From Siphonodentalium dalli (Eukaryota; Mollusca; Scaphopoda; Gadilida; Siphonodentaliidae): a stretch of 64,000 nucleotides of DNA. The translations under genes were made by a program, and so were the position numbers. Shown one piece after another: positions 32,389-45,581 of the stretch (its first letter is position 1; each line of letters starts with the position of its first letter). Where the stretch lies: contig CP136068.1 of NCBI GenBank assembly GCA_032622095.1, positions 54,956,025 to 55,020,024 on the forward strand, written 5' to 3'. Under the pieces are notes generated by a model. That model was not told the DNA's origin. It saw only the letters and a list, made by a program, of their open reading frames with translations, and did not search any database.

Positions 32389-34012
32389 CTAGCCGATGAG
32401 CCCGACGTTGCCCGGGCTATTCAAAAACCAAATTTCATGTCGATAGCTCCACCCGTTTCCGAGATCTGGTCTGCGCATGCGCGAAGCTGGCGTCGCACGG
32501 GCTCGGCGACCCGATAAAATTCGTATCCGGGGCAAGATACATTCACATACCAAATTTCAAGTCGATAGCTCCACCCGTTTCCGATATCTCGTCTGCGCAT
32601 GCGCGAAGCGGGCGCCGCACGCGCTCGCCAATACGACAACGTCCACCGCCTGGTCAAACTACATACACGTACCAAGTTTCGTCCCGATCGGTCGAGAATC
32701 GTAGATTTGTATAAATGACATACAGACAGACAGACAGACAAACAAACAGGTCTTGAAAATATATATATGAGACTAACCGATGAGCCCGACGATGTCCGGG
32801 CTATTCAAAAACAAAATTTCAAGTCGATAGCTCTACCCAGCCCGACGCTATTCAAAAACCAAATTTCAAGTCGATAGCTCCACCCGTTTCCGAGATCTCG
32901 TCTGCGCATGCGCGAAGCTGGCGTCGCACGGGCTCGGCGACCCGATAAAATTCCTATCCGGGGCAAGATACATTCACATACCAAAGCTGGCGTCGCACGG
33001 GCTCGCAAATACGACAACGTCGACCGCCTGGTCAAACTACACACACGGACCAAGTTTCGTCCCGATCGGTCGAGAATCGTAGATTTGTATAAATGACATA
33101 CAGACATACAGACAAACAGACATAGGTCTTCAAAATATATATGAGACTAGCCGATGAGCCCGACGTTGTCCGGGCTATTCAAAAACCAAATTTCAAGTCG
33201 ATAGCTCTACCCAGCCCGACGTTGTCCGGGCTATTCAAAAACCAAATTTCAAGTCGTATCAAAATTCGTATCCGGGGCAAGATACATTCACATACCAAAT
33301 TTCAAGTCGATAGCTCCACCCGTTTCCGAGATCTCGTCTGCGCATGCGCGAAGCTGGCGTCGCACGGGCTCGGCGACCCGATAAAATTCGTATCCGGGGC
33401 AAGATACATTCACATAGCAAATTTCAAGTCGATAGCTCCACCCGTTTCCGATATCTCGTCTGCGCCTGCGCGAAGCGGGCGCCGCACGGGCTCGACAATA
33501 CGACAACGTCCACCGCCTGGTCAAACTACACACACGTACCAAGTTTCGTCCCGATCGGTCGAGAATCGTAGATTTGTATAAATGACAAACATACAGACAA
33601 ACATACAGACAAACATACAGACAAACATACAGACAGAGGTCTTCAAAATATATATGAGACTAGCCGATGAGCCCGACGTTGTCCGGGCTATTCAAAAACC
33701 AAATTTCAAGTCGATAGCTCCACCCGTTTCCGAGATCTGGTCTGCGCATGCGCGAAGCTGGCGTCGCACGGGCTCGGCGACCCGATAAAATTCGTATCCG
33801 GGGCAAGATACATTCACATAGCAAATTTCAAGTCGATAGCTCCACCCGTTTCCGAGATCTGGTTTGCGCATGCGCGAAGCTGGCGTCGCACGGACTCGGC
33901 GACCCGATAAAATTCGTATCCGGGGCAAGATACATTCACATATCAAATTACAAGTCGATAGCTCCACCCGTTTCCGATATCTCGTCTGCGCATGCGCGAA
34001 GCTGGCTCAAAC
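32389..34012 (-). mobile_element. Tandem array of Helitron-like 3'-end units
   Basis: About four units of 350-510 bp begin at 32389, about 32770, 33150 and 33660. Read on the minus strand each ends in a GCCCGGG/CGGGC hairpin, a short spacer ATCGG, CTAG, then T (32389-32392 for the first; the second has a mutated CTAA/TTAG). On plus the units run CTAGCCGATGAGCCCGAC, then an AAATTTCAAGTCGATAGC block, TGCGCATGCGCGAAGC, GATAAAATTCGTATCCGG, a CCGATCGGTCGAGAATCG block and CAGA-rich repeats. Internal blocks are duplicated within units. Overlapping arginine-rich open frames here arise from the repeats. No Rep/helicase was seen. Confidence 0.6.
32724..32750. repeat. (CAGA)n microsatellite
   Basis: CAGACAGACAGACAGACA marks the end of the first unit. 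Related ACAAACATACAGAC repeats lie at 33587-33632. Confidence 0.9.
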
Positions 34013-34693
34013 ACTCCACAATTTATTGTTCAATTCAATGCCCATCACGAATAACAAAAAAGCAATACACTTAGCATCGTGTTTTCAAATTGGACTTTTA
34101 GTTTGTTGTAGTATGTTTTTAATTAAAAAGTTATATAATAAACCCACGTATGCGTGGGCCGGGAAGCGGCCCCGCCGTAGGCTATGTAAGTAGCGCACAC
34201 ACACTCGACGCCGGAAGAGCTTGAATCTGCAATAAATCGACGGCCACTTTTTGCCGAATGATCCCAAAATAACTTTTTTTCCATCTACATGTCAATGTCA
34301 ATATCCTTGACAAACTTCATTGTCATCTCAAAAATGGCACGGCCTGTACTAGCCCACATTCTAATGGATTGAATTTTGAATCCAAGTTGACTATATCAGT
34401 GTTTTGTCATCACACAACGGGACACCAGATGAAAAAAGCCATGATTTCCTCACAAAATGATTACAACACTAAATTTTTCACAGAATCAATTTGACAAGCT
34501 GGATGAATTGAATAATGAACTGGAAGCTATTGTGCACAAGTTGATAGTAGTTTAGTTCGGCATGAGAACCTTCCCATCCCAGTGAGTTTTATTCAGTACA
34601 CTGTATTTAGATATATATGTTTAGTCATGTATTGCACCTATTTAAGCTATATTGTATTTGCCACAAAAACATTTCAATATTATGATGTTATAT
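34013..34693. other. Unassigned, with hairpin at 34151-34166
   Basis: CCCACGTATGCGTGGG at 34151-34166 is a perfect stem with a 4-base loop, followed by a CCGGGAAGCGGCCCC segment. This resembles repeat-element ends but cannot be assigned. Otherwise no gene was recognised. Confidence 0.4.
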
Positions 34694-37600
34694 AGTCAAG
34701 GAGATATTGGTCGACCTCTGCACCGCCAGGACTCAACTTCACCCAACTAATTTTCTTTCTTAATGTCTCCTCTAATGTTTTTCGGTTGTTAACAAGAAAA
34801 AATGTGGCCGCAGAGACTCCAGACAAGATCGCGTCCATCATGGCGGCCATTGTTTTTATAGGCACCAGGTCTCTTTGATTGCCATTATAGTAAAGATTTT
34901 ATCACATACGGTCTTCTTTTCCGCTCGATTCGTTATGCGAATATACAACCCTTACAAATTAGCCAAAAATCCGACACCAAAATCCAATATGGCGCCCAAG
35001 ATGGCGGCCGAAATGTGAAAAATTGCTAATCTTTTGACACTTCACCACATTTCGTTTGTCTCTGTGGGAAAACGTGGACATCTTGGAGTGATGTTATACA
35101 TTTATCGTATAGAAGAGTCATTTATGAACACAATGGGATCATAAAATACATTCCTTGTTGGATATTTTTGTCTGATATCACGATTTCCCAAATGCCGGTA
35201 TAATCCGGTCAAAGCCGAAACGACGCTAATAACGCAATGTCTGTTTTGAATCAATGAGTGTTTAATATTGCTATTATAACTCCACCCATGAATATATATG
35301 TGCACGAGATACCCGGGCCAAAATGGCCACCAGAAATTGAAAAATCGCCGAAAATCGCTGATTTTAACATCAGTGAGCGTTATTGTCACGACAATTCCAC
35401 ATCTGCTTACTATTGTGAGTTGAGAACACTGAGTCGATCGAAGAACTGTCCTTATACCACATTCAAATAAAAGTTTCCAAATCCAAAATTGCGCCCACAA
35501 TGGCGGACAGATTAAAAAAAATCACCGAAAATCCCTCATATTCACACCATTGGGCATTATTGTCGAGACAACTCCACCCATGCTTACAGTTGAGTTGGAA
35601 ATACTGAGGTGAAGTAACTACCTTACATCTCATGCAAGAAATGGTTTTCCAAATCGAAGATGGCGGTCAAAATGGCGACCGAAATTTGAAAACACGCCTA
35701 CATTCCATACTTTTTTTTTACGATGCGCGTTATTGTTTCGCGAATTCTACCCACCATTACATGTAGATATGGAATATTGATGTGAAGTATTCATTTGAGT
35801 TTGGCAATTGATACTCAGTCAACGTGGCGGCTAAACTGGCGGCCATAAATTGAAAAGAAATCGATATTTTCACATACTAAATTCAACTTTTTGTCATAAT
35901 ATTGATATGTATGGACGAAACTGTACATACACCATCTATTAGTTCAACTTAAAACATATCAAAACACATAACATAGCTCGTGACATTCTGGGAGGATGAA
36001 AACCCACCATTAACATCGCGATGTCGAAATCTCCACTTAACGCCGATAATGGCCGTAACCGTAGGGGCGCCGAATAGACATATTAGAACAATTACCTGAT
36101 AACATATTCTGAGTTGCCACGTCCATAATTATCTGGACCATATTCCATTTCTTTGTCTGATAAATCTAGGTCGCTCACATCGACAAAGTATTCAACACTT
36201 CCTGGGAGAAGGGTTCCTCTAATCATAACGTTTCACACAATTCATTTCCCGGTGTCAAGCTTACGATTTTAAATATTTTCTGAATATGGGATTGGTGTGT
36301 CATCTTGAACTAGAATGCAATTGGTTGATGAGTATACAAGCTTACAGAAGGTCATCTCTGTGTATGTCTTTCTCATACCCCATGGGGATAACGACATGTT
36401 CACCTGGCGAAATTCCCAGGTAGCTAGTCACTTCTCAATAGATGGTTCGTCAACTCACAAACTTAGCGAACGCATAATTGGTATACGTGGACAACTTCGG
36501 CAGTGTTTCGAAGGTTGCTAGATGTCTAATTTTCTTGGACAGATGCCTATCTGCTAAGGAGAAGACCATAATGTACCGATTACCCACACTTCTTGACCAT
36601 TGTCTTAAGCAAACTGTGTGACGTCCCGCAGTCATCTCGTTGAATAACTCCCAGCAGAGAAGAACAATACTCGGGGTGCTAGTTTGTGGACATGCGCCAC
36701 GATAGTGGGAATGAGGTGGGCCACGGTATATACCACCCCTACACAAGGTGCATGTTTCAGACATAGAATGCCATGCGTATCTGTGTTTTGGTGTGGTGCG
36801 ATTGTATTTCCACATCCGTTTCGAAGCCGTTCTGAATCAACTTGACCAGACGTATAATTGTGTCTGGATAATACTATGCTAGCCTCTCCCATAACAGTCG
36901 GATGCGCTATAGGATGTCTGTATTGAATGAAGGTATTAATTAGTGTTGTTATACACTCTCAGGGTTAGTGTCAGTATGTGGGGGTATTACTCAAGAAAAT
37001 GTACTTCGCGTTGAACATTTCACCCGTATTGATGGCATTTGTACTTTCTTGAACCATACCGACCACCACCCAGCGTGAGTATGACATATCAACCAACTAT
37101 CAAAGACATCGTCTTTAAGACTACACCCCAGTCTGGGTGGGGCTTATATAGTAGTAGCCAATGGTACACGCCTGGTCCAGTTGATTAAGAACGGCTTCCA
37201 AACTGATGGGAAGATACAATCTTAGCATACAAGGAAAGCAAAGCCACGCATGAGATCCTGTTTGAATCTAAAACATATCCCAAGAAGGGGCGATGCAGTC
37301 ATGGTCCCATTTCATGACATATGCCCACAAACTATCACCGCGTGTATCGTTATTATCTGTTAGGATCTGTTCGGACGCCACCAAGATTGTTTTTAGGATA
37401 ATGGTCAAGACGTGTGGGTATATTATGCATTATGGTCTTCTACGGCTTAGCAGAAAGTCATCCGTCAAATGTATGTTAGGCTTTCAACATTCGAAGCCAT
37501 ATACAGAAGTTGTCTGGGTACGTCAGTGCATAAGATGAGTATGTGAGTTGATGAACCATATATTGAGAAGTAGCTGGATGGGAAGATCACCAGATGTACA

Positions 37601-39387
37601 TGATGTTATCCCCATTAGGTCACCAAAGCTGAAAAATACACAGATAGAGAGGTCCTTCTGAAAACTAGTATACGCATCGACCGCACACCTTTCTAGTTTA
37701 TCGCGCAATATGACGCTCAGATCCCATATGTATCATCTGAATTATACCATAAGCTACCACGGATGAAGCTCGCCAAGAATAAGGATAAAAATTCTCAGCT
37801 TTCGAAACAAACACGTGAGCTGGACACTGGCATATGTATTGTTTGAAACATTCCGATTAGTGGGACCCTTCTACCAAGAAGAGTAGAATTGTTGGTGTGA
37901 GCGAGATAGATTAATATGGCGAAGAGACGGAAGCTGGTCCAGATAATGCTGAATGTGGCAAATCAGAATAAGTTCAGGTACTGTTGTTTTGATTCTTGGA
38001 AGTCATAATATGACTATTCGGCGCGCACATATACGGTTACGGCTATTATGGGCGCTTAGTGGAGAATGGATTTCGAAATGCCACATCGCGATATTAATTG
38101 TGGGTTTTCGTCGTTCCAGAAGTACACGAGCCATGTTATGCGTCTTGCTAAGTTTTAAATTGAACCGATAGACGATGTATGTACAGTTTCGTCCATAGAT
38201 ATCGATATTGTGACAAAAAGTTGAAACTAGTATGTGAAAATATCGATTTCTTTTGAATTTCTGTCCGCCAGTTTAGCCGCCATCTTGACTGTGAGTATCA
38301 ATTGCCAAACTCAAATGTAGACTTCATATCAATATTCCATATCAACATGTAATGGTGGGTAGAATTCGCGAAACAATAACGCCAATTGTAAGAACGTAAA
38401 GGAATGTAGGCGTGTTTTCAAATTCCGGTCGCCATTTTGGCAGCGATCTTCGATTTGGAAAACCATTTCTTGCATGAGATGTAAGGTAGTTACTTCACCT
38501 CAGTATTTCCAACTCAACTGTAAGAATGGGTGGAGTTGTCTCGACAATAATGCCCAATGATGTGAATATGAGGGATTTTCGGTGATTTTTTTTAATCTGT
38601 CCGCCATTGTGGGCGCAATTTTGGATTTGGGGACTTTTAATTGGATGTGATATAAGGACAGTTCTTCGATCGACTCAGTGTTCCCAACTCACAATAGTAA
38701 GCAGATGTGGAGTTGTCGTGACAATAACGCTCATTGATGTTAAAATCAGCGATTTTCTTGCGATTTTTCAATTTATGGTGGCCATTTTGGCAGCCATCTT
38801 GAATATATTCATGGGTGGAGTTATAATAGTAATAACACTCATTGATTCGAAAAACAGACATTGCGTTATTAGCGTCGTTTCGGATTTGACCGGATTATAC
38901 CGGCATTTGGGAAATCGTGATATCAGACAAAAATATCCAACAAGGAATGTATTTTATGGTCTCATTGTGTTCATAAATGACTCTTCTATACGATAAATGT
39001 ATAACATTACGCCAAGATGTCCACGTTTTCCCACAGAGACAAACGAAATGCGGTGAAATGTAAATAAAATAGCAATTTTGGCCGCCATATTGGATTTTGG
39101 TGTCGGATTTTTGGCTAATTTGTAAGGGTTGTATATTAGTATAACGAATCGAGCGGAAAACAAGACCGCATGTGATAATATCTTTACTATAACGACAATC
39201 AAAGAGACCTGGTGCATATAAAACAAATGGCCGCCATGATGGACGCCATCTGTCTGGAGTCTCTGCGGCCACTTTTTGTTTCTTGTTAACAACCGAAAAA
39301 GATTAGAGGAGACATTAAGAAACAAAATTTGTGGGGCGAAGTTGAGTCCTGGGGGGGGGTGCAGAAGTCGACCAATATCTCCTGGAC
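34694..39387. mobile_element. Foldback element 2: 4.7-kb palindrome with ~2.2-kb arms
   Basis: The left arm (34694-about 36880) and right arm (about 37135-39387) are reverse complements over nearly their whole length, with scattered substitutions and small indels. Example pairs: GGAGATATTGGTCGACC (34700-34716) with GTCGACCAATATCTCC (39367-39382); GTGGCCGCAGAGACTCCAGAC (34804) with GTCTGGAGTCTCTGCGGCCAC (39252); CATCGCGATGTCG (36015) with its diverged complement near 38080. The unpaired centre is about 250 bp. Within each arm, units of about 165-170 bp recur, each opening with a GGCGGCC-type word (about 34980, 35322, 35486, 35657, 35820). No transposase was found. Confidence 0.85.
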
Positions 39388-42300
39388 TAATAAGGATGAG
39401 GGAGATACCGAGATACACCAATTGAACTTGTTTACTTCACTTTTAAATGTAAACACAAGTCTAAATGTTGTTCCTCCTTCACCCTTCACCCGTATCACTG
39501 ATAAGGCCTGTGCATATTTAAGCCACATGGTATTTGCGACTTGAAAGTTTCAATATTATGATTTTAAGGACGAGGGAGTATTAATGTGGCGTTTATAAAT
39601 TCCATTCCTGAACGTCCATTCATGTCAGAAGAAAATGAAAACACTTGAAATCCTCACTTTAAATTGCAGCATTTGTGATTTGTAGAATTGTTCCTCAGTG
39701 CATGACAGTACATTCATGCAATTATTAGCAAAATTATTGTAGTCCAATGTTTTAAAACGTTACCTTACATACTGAAGAGAAACAATCAGGTGTCAAGTAC
39801 AGGCACCGAAAGAAAGCGATGAAAAGGAACCATCCATTCTCCAAGAGAGTTGGTAACACAGCACATAATCAGTTCATAGTATTTTTTCGAACCCATATGT
39901 GTATGCTAAATTAATTTTTACAAAAGACGTATCCACAGGTAACATACTGGAACGTTAAAACCCTTGTTACTTCAACTGTGAAGATTTGTGCGCAATTATT
40001 AAATTGAATTACGTTTTACGAGCATGGCCAAAAACATAAACAACATAGCCTGCACAATATAAAACGTATTTACATATTTGTATACTTACATATTATATTT
40101 CAGCCATTATTAATTTATTTTAGGTTAAGCGTCAATCGCCACATTATTGGCACAATACCATTGTCCCAATCGATGTCCCTTGTTGAAAATCAGATAAGAA
40201 CGATTATTCTTTAAAAGTCCCTAAATAGAAGCTTCATTCACATAAATGAATTTAAACACGTTTGGTGTTAATATTTATGTTATATTATAATTACATTGTA
40301 CTATTGAATTATCATCAGCATTTCGCATTTAATTCTCATAACCTAAATCGGCCAAGGGCCGAGAATTGGCATGGTGCCATATTTGAACACCATTGGACGG
40401 CGGCCATTTTGGATCTGCGTGGGGTAGTGTGGTGTTAATATTTAGATTGGCTTGGGGCACCCTAAAACACCATTTGTTTGACCTAAATCGGCCAGGTATA
40501 TATATGTTAATAAGGAATAGGGAGTGGAAGTCACCACTAATCGCCTGCTAAAGTCTTATACATTGTATTCTGTGCGGAATTTAATTTCTGCCGCAGGTCA
40601 ACATTTCGTTTCTAATCACAGCTTGAAACTCGCGTCTTTGAACAGTATCCCAATATTTATCACCAAACTCTAGGCAGAGGTATCTCTCTTAGCTTCGACG
40701 ATTATCACTGCCACAAGGACATGTTGGTTAGGATTTCTTACATGTTCTTAAAGACATATTATGGACTTGTTCGGATTTCCTAAATTGATAAGTTAGCAAT
40801 CAGGCGCTATGCCAACATAGGTGTGTATTGTCAATTTGGATTAATATTCGTAAAACATAACTACTTTGATCAAGATTATTCTCCTTTTCTATTTGATCAC
40901 CCTACCGGAGTGTTTCACATCACTTTAATTATTTTAGGATTAAAATTGTTAACGCCTGGCTCAGTTCATATTTGTTTTACCAATACCGAAAGCATTACAA
41001 TTATTGCATACTGTTAGTGGTCAAAATGGGATAACAGGTGACTAAATATAGTTCCGACGATTTATTGCGCTAAAAATAGACTTGTTTGTAAATGCAAGTT
41101 TTTTTGTGTGCAAATTACGACATTCGAAAGATTTCAATAATGAGATTTGCATCTGGCTGACAACATGTTAAGGATACAATAGGAGCAAAACAAGCTTTAA
41201 AAGACAGGCAGATAGAAGCACTTAGATTAATAAACCTTAATTTAATAAACTGTTAATTTACCAGTGGGTTACTGGAAAAGTTTGATTTATTTGATGCTGC
41301 CAAATTTGATAAAACAAAAGAAATGTGTGCAAAATTCGACATGTCTAGTTAAAAGTCCACTTAATATCACCAAAGAGGATCAAGTTTCCAATATATATCG
41401 TAGTGATATGGAGAGGACCTCGTACATGGGAAGACTGTGTTTGACATAATTTGACACTGCGCAACAGCACAACCGGATGAGTAGGACTTGGCTAATGATT
41501 GGAAGTGAAAGTTTCCAGAAAATTGTTTCTGCTATTGTGATAGACGAGTGTCATGCTGAGCTTGAACCAAATATACTGTCTACACTGAGCTTTGAGAGGC
41601 CAAATATATAGAGTAGGCCTACCAGTAAACGAGAAATCATGTCGGTAAGATTTTGGACAATGACCCACGTACGAACGTAGTCGCCATAGTATGCGGTTAC
41701 TTTTTTATGTAATATTCAACCGAATAACGGTTGATATTGATAACACCATAGTTAGTAACCTACCGAGAAGACACATTTAATACAGGTGTAAATACAGGAG
41801 ACATACCTACTAAGTTCCTTGTTGGGCGGCTGTTACCGGCAAAAATGGAACGGGCCAGGAATGTGACAAGTTGTGTTATAGTTTCTAACAACTCGAGCCA
41901 GGTCAATTCTCGCCAACAAAGGAAGATTAAGGGGAGATGTCATGGTATATGCCTGGGAACCTACTATAGCCCTAAAATGCGATAATTTACAGTTCATATA
42001 TATACTTGTATTGAGACACACTACCAATATAATACAGTCTTAAGCAACACAGACGTGTGAACCAAACGCGACTGAACCCAATTTCCAGGACTATCCCTCT
42101 GGAGAACCATTTGTGGGGCCCGTCAATTTAGAATTCCACCTGTGGTGCAGTGTACCCAATGAATCTGAGTGCCCTTTGAATCATTCAAAGTGGGTTGATT
42201 CAACTGTATTATAAAACGCATTTGACCCCCATCGAACCAAATGCCAAAATGGGCCCGCCTCCGTTTCCAATAATATGTTGTGTGTTAACTATTCTTCAAA

Positions 42301-42969
42301 CTCGGAAGCAGCTGACCTGAGACCTGAGCTTAAATATTTCCAAGGGTTAATTTGCAAACTATACGGAATCCCCCCGAAAAGACAGTCACTAAGAATTATC
42401 TTTAAGCGTTTGTGTAACCCTTTAAGAAGTTTTTTCGTGTTGTTGTGTTTACCGGTGTAGGGTACATTGTTTGTTTGTTGATTTGACCATGTTAGTTGTA
42501 TGTGCTGTTGACTGCTGCGAGTGGTTTCGTGCAGACGAAGCAGATGTGCTTCCAACAAGAGCGCATTGAGAAGCAGTTGCCCCTATGGAATTGACGGCAG
42601 AAACCACATGGTATGTTGTTGGACGTGTTCCTTAACAGCCAGTTTGTGTACGAAAGGGCTTCATAAAGTTTTGAGGGGCGTTGCTTCATTGTGATTGCTT
42701 GTTATTAGTAAACAAATCCCAATTAGAGCTATCCCACAGAACGGATTGGTTACTGTTACACTTATGTGGAACTCCTCTCCCCAGGAGAAAGATGGTGGTG
42801 CATAGAAGACAAATTTAAATGCATAAATGTTGATCACAAAACAAAAATTCTGACATAACACACAAATACAATATGGAATGTTCAAGATTGGTAAGGGAAG
42901 ATAGTTTTATATCATGTTTAAGTTTAGTGCATGTTGTTCTCGATTTAAGTTAATATACGACTGGTAATG
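39388..42969. other. Unassigned spacer
   Basis: No recognisable gene. The phrase TTTCAATATTATGATTTTA (39547-39565) also appears just outside the left arm of foldback 2 (34671-34689) in direct orientation. A GGCGGCCATTTTGGAT word occurs at 40399. Positions 42290-42960 probably include the 3' UTR of LINE B. Short open frames here (for example 40823-41017) have no motif. Confidence 0.35.
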
Positions 42970-43615
42970 TTCACTAAATGTAATACATCTGTTCATCGCC
43001 AAATCGCAATGAGTTTATAATATATTTTTGGACAGCTGCAAACACTTGGTAATTTCCTTCATTGGAAAGTGAGACTGATCCACAAAGTAGATCCGCAAGA
43101 TGTATTTAATATAGTCCAATTCGCACAATTTTTTCTTCGAGATTGGCCCTTTCTTTTTGATAAAAGGGACAAGACTTAGTGTCTAAAAAATTAATGACCA
43201 GCGTCCTCGTTTAGGTAGCCACAACTACATTCAGGGTTACTTATTAAGTGCTTTTGACATTTGTCACCATTCAATCGCTGCAGTTATTTCGGAGTCTGCA
43301 TAACAGAATGTTAGCTTTCCTTTTGCGGCTGGAATAAAACATTGGTGGTTTAAGTGTCCCGGATTGGGTGTTTACAAGATTAGTAGAGGATTTCTGAACT
43401 CATACATGTTGTCCGTTATGTCGCCAGTTGGTGGGGGATTGTTTAGGATATAGGATGGTGCGTTATTTGTCATGTTTTAATAAGTGAGACGTAATTTATG
43501 ACAGTCTCTGCGTTGTTGGAGAGTATTCCATTCAAGTTCACGCAATATATTAGCATTTGAGACAGATCTAGTGACATCACTGACAATTCGTGCATCATAA
43601 TGTAGATCATCTAGC

Positions 43616-44158
43616 TTACGGAGGTGCCTTATCCCGAATGACATCACCATAGTCCATTAAAGGAAGAATGAAAACGTTATACATAATCTCAAGTGTGCGT
43701 CTATTCAAGAAATATTTTAACTTTCTTAGTTGTGATAATATTGATGTTACACTCTTACACATATTATTTATTTGGATATCCCAGTCCAGGTTTGATTGCA
43801 GAACGATTCCTAGATGCCTGTGAGATGATAGTGTTTCTATGGCGGAGTCATCCAGTGACATATCCATGGCATTTGTACTGGAGGGCCTAAAAGAGAACAC
43901 AATTGCCTTTGTTTTGTCAGGATTATAGTTGGTTTCTTCAGTCGAAGGACTGGCATTCGTGAAACAAGTGTCATCAGCATACATACGTCTAAAAGAATGA
44001 ATTGTATCAGACAAATTATTTAGAAATACAAGAAATAAGAAAGGGCCCAATATAGACCCTTGAGGGACTCCTGTGTGGAGATACATATAATCAGACGCGG
44101 CATCAGAAACGACCACGCACTGTTTCCTGTTTGATAAATAGTCGCTATTCCACAACAA
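43616..44158 (-). pseudogene. LINE B reverse transcriptase core fragment
   Basis: The open segment contains GVPQGSILGPFLFLVF and RMYADDTCFTN, the RT catalytic YADD block, then NYNPDKTKAIVFSF, HRHLGIVLQSNLDWD and LPLMDYGDVI. A short deletion between YADD and the NPDKTKA block removes the usual connecting residues. The part upstream (44159-44477) has lost its frame, though fragments around the AFD region can be guessed. It is inactive, and typical of jockey/CR1-type LINEs. Confidence 0.8.
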
Positions 44159-44477
44159 AAGATGTCCCTCTACTCCATATTCTTTAAGTTTGTGTGCCAG
44201 ACTCTTTCGAACGCTTTAGAAATATCACACAAAATATAGAACAAGTCACCAGTTTGTTATCGAGAGACTGGCACAGGGAACGATATAGGTCAATTAATTA
44301 AAAAGTAGTTGAATGGCCAGGCACAAAACCAGACTGACGCGTATACAGTAATTCATTGTTATCAAAATGAGACATTAAGTATTTCAAAATAATCTTCTAA
44401 ATTTTTTTTAGACAAACATGGTAATAAGGATATAGGACGATAGTTTCCTGGATTTGAGCGGTCATCTTTTTTATTGA

Positions 44478-44701
44478 TCAGGATAACATTTGCATTTTTC
44501 CACTCGCAGGCAACGATTTGGTAAAAATTATTTTGAGTGACACAACAACAGTATAGACAGTTTCTTTTAGCATTTTTGTAGTTATACCATCATGGCCGTT
44601 GGCTTTGCCAACCTTTAAGCTTTTTATAGCATTTATAATGTCACCATCTTCAATTTCAATTTCTGATATTTTATCAGAACATTTGTTTATAAGGCTTGGT
44701 A
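44478..44701 (-). pseudogene. LINE B N-terminal RT fragment
   Basis: Reads SKLPSLINKCSDKISEIEI, EDGDIINAIKSLKVGKANG and HDGITTKMLKETV, the fingers region of a LINE RT (GKAxGxDGI motif). Its N-terminal side is cut by the inserted element, whose other flank at 45588-45690 resumes the same protein (IIDDYGKANILNETF). Confidence 0.8.
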
Positions 44702-44707
44702 GTTTAC

Positions 44708-45581
44708 TACGGAAGCGTAAAGTCGCCAGATGAATTATATTGGTATCTTGCTGCAGCAAGTTAACTATCTGGCTGCAGCAGGTTAGCTATCTTGCTGCAG
44801 CAGGTTAGTTATCTTGCTGCAGCAAGTTAGCTATCCTGCTGCAGCAAGTTACTATCTTGCTGCAGCAGGATAGCTAACTTGCTGCAGCAAGATAAATAAC
44901 CTGCTGCAGCAAGATAGCTAACCTTGCTGCAGCAAGTTACTATCTTGCTGCAGCAAGATAGTAACTTGCTGCAGCAAGGTAGCTAACCTGCTGCAGCAGG
45001 ATAGTTAACTTGCTGCAGCAAGATACCAATATAATTCATCTGGCGCCTCTACGCTTCACTAGAATTTCCCTTTGTGCCAACCCGATTGCAAAATACAACT
45101 TCACCAAGTCCACAGTGGGGGAGGCCATTTCCTTAGAAGGCAACAGTTACTGGTGACATTTCTGATATCATGCCCATGCGCAAGCATGCATGCTTTGAAT
45201 GTGTTGAACACGTTGTCTAACAGTAACTTGCTGCAGGATAGCTAACTTGCTGCAGCAGGATAGCTAACTCTGCTGCAGCAGGATAGCTAACTTGCTGCAG
45301 CAAGATAACTAACCTGCTGCAGCAAGATAGTAACTTGCTGCATCAGGATAGCTAACTTGCTGCAGCAAGATAGCTAACGTGCTGCAGCAAGATAGTAACT
45401 TGCTGCAGCAGGATAGTTAACTTGCTGCAGCAAGATAACTAACCTGCTGCAACAAGATAGCAACTTGCTGCAGCAAGATAGTAACTTGCTGCAGCAAGAT
45501 AGCTAACCTGCTGCAGCAAGATAGTTAACTTGCTGCAGCAAGATACCAATATAATTCATCTGGCGCCTCTACGCTTCCGTA
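44708..45581. mobile_element. TACGGAAGCG-type inverted-repeat element built of CTGCAG palindromes
   Basis: The ends TACGGAAGCG (44708-44717) and CGCTTCCGTA (45572-45581) are inverted repeats extending through GCCAGATGAATTATATTGG. GTTTAC occurs on both sides (44702-44707, 45582-45587) as a 6-bp target-site duplication. Most of the interior is about 30 copies of a 23-24-bp unit centred on the 12-bp palindrome TTGCTGCAGCAA with TAGCTAAC/TAGTTAAC linkers. A second right end lies internally at 45015-45054 followed by unique sequence to about 45228, so one copy is nested or partly duplicated. It is inserted in LINE B. The terminus is related to the element at 7733-9185. Confidence 0.9.

Noticed and set aside
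32311-34193. Multiple overlapping arginine-rich frames on both strands
   Set aside because: They follow the tandem Helitron-like units and occur on both strands at once; no conserved protein motif.
35102-38996. Two similar 129-132-codon frames (35102-35500 minus, 38607-38996 plus)
   Set aside because: They are the same sequence in the two arms of foldback 2. The similarity comes from the inverted repeat, and no protein family is recognised.
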